A stretch of 12,450 bases of DNA from Paludibacter sp. (GTDB lineage Bacteria; Bacteroidota; Bacteroidia; Bacteroidales; Paludibacteraceae). The stretch lies in assembly GCA_024709185.1 (NCBI GenBank), contig JANJXE010000070.1:1-12450 (forward strand), given 5' to 3'. Shown in pieces: positions 1-6,127 of the stretch. The number at the start of each line of letters is the position of its first letter. Positions within the stretch are counted from its first letter, which is position 1. Both the position numbers and the translations under genes were made by a program. Under the pieces are notes generated by a model, which had not been told where the DNA came from, made no database searches, and saw only the letters and a program-made list of their open reading frames with translations.

Positions 1-721
1 GAATCAGTAAAACGCCTTCTTCTTCATTTTCAACCTTAAAATGTGCAACTCCCGATTTACCGGCATGCACATCAGCACCTCCCAGATCTTCGGTCGAAAT
101 GTCTTCACCTGTAACTGATTTAACTACCTTGGGACCAGTAACGAACATATACGAATTGTCTTCCGTCATCATAATGAAGTCGGTAAGTGCCGGTGAATAC
201 ACCGCACCTCCGGCACATGGACCAAAGATGGCAGAGATTTGAGGAATCACACCCGAGGCAAGAATATTTCGTTCGAAAATTTCAGCGTATCCGGCCAGTG
301 AGGTAACCCCTTCCTGAATACGGGCACCACCCGAATCGTTAATACCAATCACCGGACAACCATTTTTCATGGCCATATCCATTACTTTGCAGATTTTCTG
401 TGCCATGGTTTCTGATAAGGAACCACCAAAAACGGTGAAATCCTGTGCAAATACATACACGGTACGTCCATCAATGGTTCCGTGACCGGTTACCACCCCG
501 TCGCCCAGGTATTTTTCCTTTTCCAGACCGAAGTTATTACAACGGTGGGTTACAAACATATCCAGCTCTTCGAAGCTACCTTCATCGAGCAGCATGTCGA
601 TGCGCTCACGGGCTGTAAATTTACCTTTTGCATGCTGCGATGCAATTCGTTTTTCACCACCTCCTAATTTAGCCTGAACGCGTAAATCAATGAGGTTCTT
701 TACTTTTTCTTTATTATTCAT
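1..721 (-). CDS. mmdA: Carboxyltransferase subunit of methylmalonyl-CoA decarboxylase / propionyl-CoA carboxylase (partial, C-terminus outside window)
   Basis: The reading frame starts at the ATG at 721-719 and stays open to the window edge, giving the N-terminal 240 residues of a protein that is usually about 510-520 residues long. It belongs to the biotin-dependent carboxyltransferase family, which moves a carboxyl group between biotin and the C2 of propionyl-/methylmalonyl-CoA. The family hallmarks are present: the N-terminal [10 protein letters not shown] segment (about 37-46), [10 protein letters not shown] (129-138) and [13 protein letters not shown] (167-179), the last two contributing to the CoA pocket and oxyanion hole. 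It lies 19 bp after the epimerase gene and is surely co-transcribed with it. In gut Bacteroides the same order (epimerase, carboxyltransferase, then biotin carrier and Na+-pump subunits) encodes a sodium-pumping methylmalonyl-CoA decarboxylase of the succinate-propionate pathway. A propionyl-CoA carboxylase beta subunit cannot be excluded, because the deciding downstream genes are off the window. Confidence 0.93.
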   Translation of the reverse strand, partial: MNNKEKVKNLIDLRVQAKLGGGEKRIASQHAKGKFTARERIDMLLDEGSFEELDMFVTHRCNNFGLEKEKYLGDGVVTGHGTIDGRTVYVFAQDFTVFGGSLSETMAQKICKVMDMAMKNGCPVIGINDSGGARIQEGVTSLAGYAEIFERNILASGVIPQISAIFGPCAGGAVYSPALTDFIMMTEDNSYMFVTGPKVVKSVTGEDISTEDLGGADVHAGKSGVAHFKVENEEEGVLLI

Positions 722-740
722 AGATGTTAATTGAAATAGC

Positions 741-1151
741 TTATTTGTTGGGATCTTCACACAGTTCGGTTAATACACCGAAAGTAGCTTTTGGATGAAG
801 GAAGGCTATGTGCAAACCTTCAGCACCTTTACGTGGCGCTTTATCGATCAGTTGAACGCCCTGCCCGGCCAGGTAATCCAGACTAGCCTGCAATCCCTCG
901 GCAGCAAATGCCAGATGATGTATGCCTTCGCCTTTCTTTTCAATGAACTTTCCTACCGGACCTTCAGGATCGGTCGATTCGAGTAATTCAATTTTAGTCT
1001 GACCAACTTTGAAAAAAGCAGTTTTTACTTTTTGCTCGGCTACTTCTTCAATAGCATAACATTTTAAACCTAAAACGTTTTCGTAGAAGGGAATAGCCTG
1101 TTCGAGACTTTTTACGGCAATACCCAAATGCTCAATGTGCGTAAGCTTCAT
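741..1151 (-). CDS. mce: Methylmalonyl-CoA epimerase
   Basis: A complete 136-residue protein of the vicinal-oxygen-chelate (glyoxalase-like) fold, normal length for bacterial methylmalonyl-CoA epimerase. It interconverts (R)- and (S)-methylmalonyl-CoA, linking the B12-dependent mutase to the (de)carboxylase encoded next door. Two beta-alpha-beta-beta-beta repeats are recognisable: HIEHLGIAV (5-13) opens the first and [12 protein letters not shown] (76-87) opens the second. Expected metal ligands are H8, E55 (in KIELLE), H79 (or H78) and E129 (in VLTELCE); the ligand assignment is by analogy with the Propionibacterium enzyme. TAFFKVG (44-50), AFLHPK (116-121) and the C-terminal FGVLTEL are also typical. 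It is the first gene of the operon, with a good Bacteroidota promoter about 45 bp upstream and a leader of about 40 nt. Confidence 0.95.
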   Translation of the reverse strand: MKLTHIEHLGIAVKSLEQAIPFYENVLGLKCYAIEEVAEQKVKTAFFKVGQTKIELLESTDPEGPVGKFIEKKGEGIHHLAFAAEGLQASLDYLAGQGVQLIDKAPRKGAEGLHIAFLHPKATFGVLTELCEDPNK

Positions 1152-1194
1152 AACTGAATAAATTAAGGAAATATTTCTTTATTTAAATTTCCTG

Positions 1195-1225
1195 CAAAAT
1201 TAATCAAAATAAACGGGACTACAAA
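1195..1225 (-). promoter_or_regulatory. Bacteroidota-type promoter for the epimerase-carboxyltransferase operon
   Basis: Read on the minus strand, TTTG (1225-1222) is followed after exactly 19 bp by TAATTTTG (1202-1195), matching the -33 TTTG and -7 TAnnTTTG consensus of the Bacteroidota primary sigma factor. Transcription would start near 1190, about 40 nt before the ATG. The match is seen directly; activity is inferred. Confidence 0.72.
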
Positions 1226-1354
1226 GGAATTTTATCTTATTTTTTATACATTTTCGGATTGTACAAACAATAAAAAATCACAAAAAATAAACAATTCAAT
1301 GACTTTAAATGTATGATACGAGTACAATTTATTTAAATAGTTTTAAACAGGTAT

Positions 1355-3670
1355 ATGAGGTTACTTTCTGTAGTCATAATATTGCTTTTAAGTTACGGAA
1401 TTCAGGCAGTTACACGTTATAGTGTAAGTGGCACTATTACAGATTCCTCCACAGGTGAATCCTTACCCGGAGCATCGGTTGCAGTTGCAGAATTGCCGGG
1501 CACCGGAGCATCGACTAATCTATACGGTTACTATTCGCTTTCGCTACTTCCCGGGGAATATACTCTTATCGTTACCTATCTTGGCTTCGACGATTTTCAA
1601 CTGAAAGTAAACCTGACCCGCAACCAGCTTATAGATGTAAAACTGATACCCGTTTCACGACAACTGGATGAAGTTGTGGTTTCGGCTGTTCGTCGCAATG
1701 ATAATATTACCTCTGATAAGGTAGGAGTGGAGCAATTAAAGATCAGGGAAATCAATAAAATACCTGTTCTTTTTGGCGAACAGGATTTACTTAAAACTCT
1801 GACTCTTACCCCGGGTGTAAAATCGATTGGAGAAGGCAACGGCGGTATTTATGTGCGGGGAGGAAGTAACTCGCAAAACCTCATCCTGCTCGATGAAGCT
1901 ATGGTATACAATGCCAATCACCTGCTGGGATTCTTTTCAACCTTTAATTCGGATGCTATCCGCGATTTGACCTTATACAAAGGTACAGCCCCCGCCGAAT
2001 ATGGTGGTCGGCTCTCTTCGGTGATGGATGTGAAGATGAACGAAGGTAATAATCAGTCGCATCACCTGAGTGGCGGCATCGGGCTTATCTCGTCACGGTT
2101 GATGATGGAAGGCCCCATCGTAAAGGAAAAAGGTTCCTATCTTGTATCCGGACGCCGGACTTATGCTGATTTGTTTCTGAAGCTGTCGTCCGACCCGGCC
2201 ATCAACAACAATCAACTTTATTTCTACGATTTTAATGCCAAGGTAAATTTTAAAATCAACGATAAAAACCGTGTGTACCTGTCGGCCTATTATGGACGCG
2301 ATATTTTCGATTTCGCCGGCAGGTTTGGTATTAACTGGGGAAATAGTACGGTTACCGGGCGCTGGAATCATATCTGGAACGGGCGTACCTTCAGCAATAC
2401 TTCCATTATATTCAGCGATTACGATTATAAAGTGGCTATCGATTTAAATCCTTTTGCTTTCAGTATTCTTTCGAAAATCAACAACCTGAATCTGAAGCAC
2501 GATATGCAGTTTTTTCTAAACGATAAATGGAATATCAGTGCGGGATACAGTGGAGTTTATCACACCATTACACCCGGACAGGTAGAAGCACCGGCAGAAT
2601 CGGAGATTAACCCAATCCCTCAGCAGGAACGATTTGGATTGGAGCAGGCCGTGTATGCCAGTGTGAATTACAAACCTTCGGCATCTTTTGTGTTGAATGC
2701 CGGTATCCGGCTTAGTTCCATGATGATGCTTGGTCCGGGGGAGTTTTATTCATACAACAATGGGCTGATTACCGATACGCTACAGTACAAACGGGGCGAA
2801 GTAGTCAAATCCTATTTTATTCCCGAACCCCGTATTAATCTATCGTATATAATTAATCAACAGCAATCGTTGAAGTTTTCGTACACCCGCAACACCCAGA
2901 ATCTGCATGTGGTCTCCAACTCCACCGGTTCATTACCAACGGATATCTGGCTTATTTCCGGGAAAAATATCAAGCCTGAAATTGCAGATCAGCTTTCAGC
3001 AGGTTATTTCCGCAATTTTGGTGACGATGTATATCAGTTTTCTGCAGAGACCTATTATAAATGGCTGTATAACCAGATTGATCTTCGAAACGGCGCCGAT
3101 ATCAGGGCGAATCAGCATATCGAGCGTGAATTGCTGTTTGGAAAAGGCAGGGCTTATGGTTTAGAGCTGATGTTGAAGAAAAAGTACGGAACGCTGAATG
3201 GCTGGATAGGGTATACGCTTTCGCGCACCGAGCTGAATATCCCGGGTATTAACGAAGGAGCCTGGTATCCGGCACGGCAGGATGCAACGCATGATGTTTC
3301 CATTGTGGCCATTTACGATATTTCGGAACGCTGGAATTTGTCCGGCACCTGGGTTTTTAGAACGGGTAATGCCATTACTTTTCCGAGTGGAAAATACGAG
3401 GTGGATGGTCAGGTGCAACTCTATTACACCGAACGAAATGGCTACCGCATGCCTGACTATCACCGTCTTGATTTGGGAGCGACATATACTTTTCCTAAAC
3501 GGGGAGCATTCGAGAGCAGTCTGAATTTCTCGGTTTACAATGCCTATGCCCGAAAAAATGCTTTCTCGATTGATTTTGAACAGGATCCTGAAGATAAGAG
3601 CAAAACGCAGGCGGTGCTGACCTATTTGTTTACCGCCATGCCATCGATAACTTATAATTTTAAATTCTGA
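1355..3670 (+). CDS. TonB-dependent receptor with N-terminal carboxypeptidase-like regulatory domain
   Basis: A 771-residue outer-membrane active transporter. A signal peptide is visible (positive MR, then a hydrophobic stretch to about residue 18, IQA). Next comes a beta-sandwich domain of the carboxypeptidase D regulatory type (about 22-102: YSVSGTITDSSTGESLPGA, GYYSLSLLPGEYTL). A TonB-box-like LDEVVVSA follows (104-111), then the plug (about 118-230, with GGIYVRGG at 163-170 and PAEYGGRLSSVMDV at 213-226). The rest is aromatic-rich beta-strand sequence ending in YNFKF, as expected for a barrel closed at its C-terminal phenylalanine. The first ATG directly precedes the signal peptide. The gene overlaps the next by one base of the stop (TGATG), implying translational coupling. 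Receptors of this subtype paired with DUF4249 lipoproteins are common in Bacteroidota, but their substrates are unknown. No glycan-degrading or metal genes nearby point to one. I see no convincing TAnnTTTG promoter in the 200 bp upstream, so an alternative sigma factor is possible. Confidence 0.93.
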   Translation: MRLLSVVIILLLSYGIQAVTRYSVSGTITDSSTGESLPGASVAVAELPGTGASTNLYGYYSLSLLPGEYTLIVTYLGFDDFQLKVNLTRNQLIDVKLIPVSRQLDEVVVSAVRRNDNITSDKVGVEQLKIREINKIPVLFGEQDLLKTLTLTPGVKSIGEGNGGIYVRGGSNSQNLILLDEAMVYNANHLLGFFSTFNSDAIRDLTLYKGTAPAEYGGRLSSVMDVKMNEGNNQSHHLSGGIGLISSRLMMEGPIVKEKGSYLVSGRRTYADLFLKLSSDPAINNNQLYFYDFNAKVNFKINDKNRVYLSAYYGRDIFDFAGRFGINWGNSTVTGRWNHIWNGRTFSNTSIIFSDYDYKVAIDLNPFAFSILSKINNLNLKHDMQFFLNDKWNISAGYSGVYHTITPGQVEAPAESEINPIPQQERFGLEQAVYASVNYKPSASFVLNAGIRLSSMMMLGPGEFYSYNNGLITDTLQYKRGEVVKSYFIPEPRINLSYIINQQQSLKFSYTRNTQNLHVVSNSTGSLPTDIWLISGKNIKPEIADQLSAGYFRNFGDDVYQFSAETYYKWLYNQIDLRNGADIRANQHIERELLFGKGRAYGLELMLKKKYGTLNGWIGYTLSRTELNIPGINEGAWYPARQDATHDVSIVAIYDISERWNLSGTWVFRTGNAITFPSGKYEVDGQVQLYYTERNGYRMPDYHRLDLGATYTFPKRGAFESSLNFSVYNAYARKNAFSIDFEQDPEDKSKTQAVLTYLFTAMPSITYNFKF

Positions 3671-4602
3671 TGAAACAGATATTCCTGGCTTTTCACGATC
3701 GAATGTATGCCATATTTAGTCAATTTTGGAGGCTGTATACTTTTAAAACTGTGCATCATTTTGTAATTGCAATTTCGACAGTGGTAATAAGTTCCTGTAC
3801 CGAAGTTATTCATATCGATTTAAATGCTTCTGACCCTCAGGTAGTGGTCGAAGCACATCTTGCTGAGACGGGCCGGGTGGAAGTGAAGTTGCGTCGCTCG
3901 GTCAATTTTGAAGCTGACAATGATTTTCCGGCTGTGGAAGGAGCTTTAGTGTACCTCGAGGATGAATTTGGTAACAGTATACAGTTGAATGAGGTGAACC
4001 CCGGGTTTTACGTATCTTCACTACTTCAGGCAACCACTGGTACAACGTATCGCCTGGTCATTTACACAGATGATAAGGTGATTACGGCAGAAGATCGTAT
4101 GCCGGTGGCTGTTCGAATGGACTCGCTTACAATTCGGCCCTTTCGGTTTCCACTGGAAGGTATTGGTGACAGACCGGACTCGGTTAACCTGTTGGAAGCG
4201 GTGGTTTGGTATACCGATCCAATTCAGGAAAAGAACCAGTATCGCGTGTTGGAGTTTCGCAACGATACACTGCAAAGCATTTCGATTACCGACGATCAAT
4301 TCAACAATGGTAAAGCAATCGGTTTATCACTGTTGAATTTTCGCAAGCCACTTCGACCGGGCGATAAGCTAAGTGTCGAATTTCAGAGCATTTCGCGCCC
4401 GGTGTACGAGTATCTTTTTGGTTTTAGTGGTGTGAATGGCGGACCTTTGGCATCGTCTCCTTCCAATCCTGTGACAAATTTATCCGGTACCAGACTGGGC
4501 TATTTCAGTGCCCATACAGTTCACAGGCTCAGTCTAACCGTTTTTGGCGGCGTTTCTTTCGTTTCTTCTTCGTCGCACCTACCTCAGCAGAAGTTGAAGT
4601 AG
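3670..4602 (+). CDS. DUF4249 family lipoprotein, partner of the upstream TonB-dependent receptor
   Basis: A 310-residue predicted lipoprotein. After a basic N-terminal region and a hydrophobic stretch (about 31-42) there is a lipobox, ISSC, with the lipidated cysteine at 43. The ATG at 3703 is an alternative start giving a shorter signal peptide, but the ATG at 3670 overlaps the receptor stop codon and fits translational coupling. Typical family features are the early beta-rich part (VVVEAHLAETG at 57-67, VEGALVYLEDEFGN at 89-102, FYVSSLLQATTGTTYRL at 112-128) and the C-terminal SSPSNPVTNLSG followed by LGYFSAHTVHR. DUF4249 proteins sit beside SusC-like receptors and are thought, by analogy with SusD, to be surface substrate-binding partners; none of this is shown here. 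Oddly, the last 24 residues (287-310) lie beyond the usual family end and are encoded antisense to the 3' end of the convergent helicase gene. Confidence 0.85.
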   Translation: MKQIFLAFHDRMYAIFSQFWRLYTFKTVHHFVIAISTVVISSCTEVIHIDLNASDPQVVVEAHLAETGRVEVKLRRSVNFEADNDFPAVEGALVYLEDEFGNSIQLNEVNPGFYVSSLLQATTGTTYRLVIYTDDKVITAEDRMPVAVRMDSLTIRPFRFPLEGIGDRPDSVNLLEAVVWYTDPIQEKNQYRVLEFRNDTLQSISITDDQFNNGKAIGLSLLNFRKPLRPGDKLSVEFQSISRPVYEYLFGFSGVNGGPLASSPSNPVTNLSGTRLGYFSAHTVHRLSLTVFGGVSFVSSSSHLPQQKLK

Positions 4603-5926
4603 TTGCTGAACTAACAGAGTCGGCCGTTTGAATTGCTGCTGTACTGTGTTTTGTAAGCGTTAGTTGCGGTGAAACTGGTATTGAATTGTTTGCCTGATTC
4701 TTTCCATCTGGTTTTCTGCGTTTAAACGCTCCTTTCTTCGATGCAAATTTTTTATGTCCAAATCGGTGAGCTTGTGGATTATAGGCAGGAGCTTCACCCA
4801 GTTCTTCGGGTAAAACAAGCTTTTCAATATCTTTTTCGAGGAATTCTTCAATTTTATGAAACTTGTACTGTTCCTCTTCTGAAACAAAAGTGATAGCCAT
4901 TCCTGATTCTCCGGCCCGGGCAGTGCGACCAATACGGTGCACATAATCTTCTTCGTCATGAGGCACATCGTAGTTGATTACCATCGTTATATCGTCGATA
5001 TCGATACCACGCGCCACAATGTCGGTAGCCACGAGTATGCTGACCCTGCTGTTACGGAATTCGTGCATCACATGATCGCGCTGCGATTGGTCGAGGTCGG
5101 AATGCATTTCCCCCACCGATAATTTCATCTGGCGGAAAGTCTTGAACAGTTCTTTTACTTTTAACTTTGAGCCTGAAAAGATAATTACTTTATTAACCTC
5201 CTTGCCTGCAAAAAGATGACGGATAAGGCCCTGTTTCTGACTTTCGTTGCAAATATAGGCCATCTGTTTTATCGTTTCGGGAGGACGTGAAACTGCAATT
5301 TTCACTTCTGCCGGATTATTGAGGATGGTTTTGGCCAGCGTTCTGATTTTTGGAGGCATAGTTGCCGAAAACATAATGGTCTGACGGTCGACAGGTAGTC
5401 GTTTTACCACTGTCATAATATCATCGTAGAAACCCATATCGAGCATACGGTCGGCTTCGTCGAGAATGAAGTATTTTACCTCTGAAAAATCAATATCATA
5501 CAGATTAATGTGGGAAAGCAGGCGGCCAGGAGTAGCAATCACCACATCGGCTCCTTTTTGAAGCCCTTTGCGCTGTACATCCCAGGCCGCAGCATCATTT
5601 CCGCCATAAACAGCTACAGAAGAAACAGGGGTGAAGTAGGAGAAACCTTCCATTTGCTGATCAATTTGTTGCGCCAGCTCGCGGGTGGGGGCCATAATGA
5701 TGGCATTTATTTTATCCTCGGCATGAGGCTCTGTCTGCAAATTGTGCAGCAAAGGCAGTATAAAAGCAGCGGTTTTACCTGTACCTGTTTGAGCACAGGC
5801 AATTACGTCTTGCTTATTTAAAATAACGGGAATGGTTTGTTCCTGGACCGGGGTGGCTTCGGTAAAATTCATTGCGTCGAGACCGGCAAGCACCGGTTCA
5901 CATAAAGGTAGTTCATCAAATCTCAT
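4529..5926 (-). CDS. DEAD-box ATP-dependent RNA helicase, RhlE-like
   Basis: A 465-residue two-domain RNA helicase that unwinds RNA duplexes in the cytoplasm, with likely roles in ribosome assembly, RNA decay or cold adaptation. All core motifs are present: Q motif (TEATPVQEQTIP, 22-33), Walker A AQTGTGKT (45-52), PTREL (80-84), GG (108-109), TPGR (132-135), DEAD (156-159), SAT (187-189), TDIVARGID (301-309) and HRIGRTAR (330-337). Beyond about residue 385 the protein becomes low-complexity, Ser/Thr-rich, and ends in a strongly basic tail (KKKRKKRRQKRLD) that probably binds RNA. I chose the ATG at 5926. An upstream in-frame ATG at 5995 would add 23 residues unlike the family, and it lies inside the promoter, upstream of the predicted transcript start. 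The N-terminus MRFDELPLCEPVL matches the usual family beginning. Its 3' end overlaps the convergent DUF4249 gene by 74 bp, with no terminator hairpin seen between them. Confidence 0.93.
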   Translation of the reverse strand: MRFDELPLCEPVLAGLDAMNFTEATPVQEQTIPVILNKQDVIACAQTGTGKTAAFILPLLHNLQTEPHAEDKINAIIMAPTRELAQQIDQQMEGFSYFTPVSSVAVYGGNDAAAWDVQRKGLQKGADVVIATPGRLLSHINLYDIDFSEVKYFILDEADRMLDMGFYDDIMTVVKRLPVDRQTIMFSATMPPKIRTLAKTILNNPAEVKIAVSRPPETIKQMAYICNESQKQGLIRHLFAGKEVNKVIIFSGSKLKVKELFKTFRQMKLSVGEMHSDLDQSQRDHVMHEFRNSRVSILVATDIVARGIDIDDITMVINYDVPHDEEDYVHRIGRTARAGESGMAITFVSEEEQYKFHKIEEFLEKDIEKLVLPEELGEAPAYNPQAHRFGHKKFASKKGAFKRRKPDGKNQANNSIPVSPQLTLTKHSTAAIQTADSVSSATTSTSAEVGATKKKRKKRRQKRLD

Positions 5927-5946
5927 GGGAGGGTCGTATAAATTTT

Positions 5947-5984
5947 CAACGCTGATAAGGAGATGGTAATGATTATCAGCGTTG
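5947..5984 (-). repeat. Perfect 12-bp inverted repeat at the transcript start of the helicase gene
   Basis: CAACGCTGATAA (5947-5958) and TTATCAGCGTTG (5973-5984) are perfect inverted copies separated by 14 bases. The outer edge directly abuts the -7 box of the helicase promoter (5985-5992), so the repeat covers the predicted start site (about 5980) and much of the leader of about 54 nt. It is not followed by a T-run on either strand, so it is not an ordinary intrinsic terminator. It could be a repressor operator or a leader hairpin in the helicase mRNA. Confidence 0.75.
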
Positions 5985-6014
5985 CAAAGATACATTAATT
6001 TCGTGAATAAGCAA
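5985..6014 (-). promoter_or_regulatory. Bacteroidota-type promoter of the DEAD-box helicase gene
   Basis: On the minus strand TTG (6014-6012) is followed after 19 bp by TATCTTTG (5992-5985), a full match to TAnnTTTG. The start site would be near 5980, downstream of the 5995 ATG, which supports translation from 5926. Confidence 0.72.
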
Positions 6015-6022
6015 TGAAACCA

Positions 6023-6052
6023 TTGTCGGTGCCGAAGGTTTCTATATATTTG
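6023..6052 (+). promoter_or_regulatory. Bacteroidota-type promoter of the PQQ dehydrogenase-receptor operon
   Basis: TTG (6023-6025), 19 bp, then TATATTTG (6045-6052), a full match to TAnnTTTG. Transcription would start near 6057, leaving a leader of about 70 nt before the ATG at 6128. Its -33 box is only 8 bp from that of the divergent helicase promoter, so the two promoters are back to back. Confidence 0.72.
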
Positions 6053-6087
6053 CAGTTAGTAAAAGGAATACCAACCAATGCTCTTTT

Positions 6088-6103
6088 GAATGAATATTCG
6101 TTC
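6088..6103. repeat. 16-bp near-palindrome in the leader of the PQQ dehydrogenase operon
   Basis: GAATGAATATTCGTTC is a palindrome with a single mismatched pair (a G-U pair in RNA). It lies about 30-46 nt after the predicted start site and 24 bp before the ATG. It could be a dimeric regulator's site, but AT-rich palindromes of this size also occur by chance. Confidence 0.35.
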
Positions 6104-6127
6104 TGCAATTCTGAAAAAATATTTCCC

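Noticed and set aside
482..986. Short plus-strand open frames opposite the carboxyltransferase and epimerase genes
   Set aside because: Both regions are fully explained by well-conserved minus-strand genes, and no promoter was seen for these frames.
1247..1254. TACATTTT as a -7 box for the first TonB-dependent receptor
   Set aside because: It lacks the final G of TAnnTTTG and has no TTG or TTTG about 19 bp upstream.
1178..1338. 11-bp direct repeat TTTATTTAAAT at 1178-1188 and 1328-1338, near both ends of the divergent intergenic region
   Set aside because: The region is very AT-rich, and A/T-rich tracts just upstream of start codons are usual in Bacteroidota, so chance is enough to explain it.
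5927..5995. N-terminal extension of the RhlE-like helicase from the ATG at 5995
   Set aside because: That ATG lies upstream of the predicted transcript start, abutting the -7 box, and the 23 added residues do not resemble the family.
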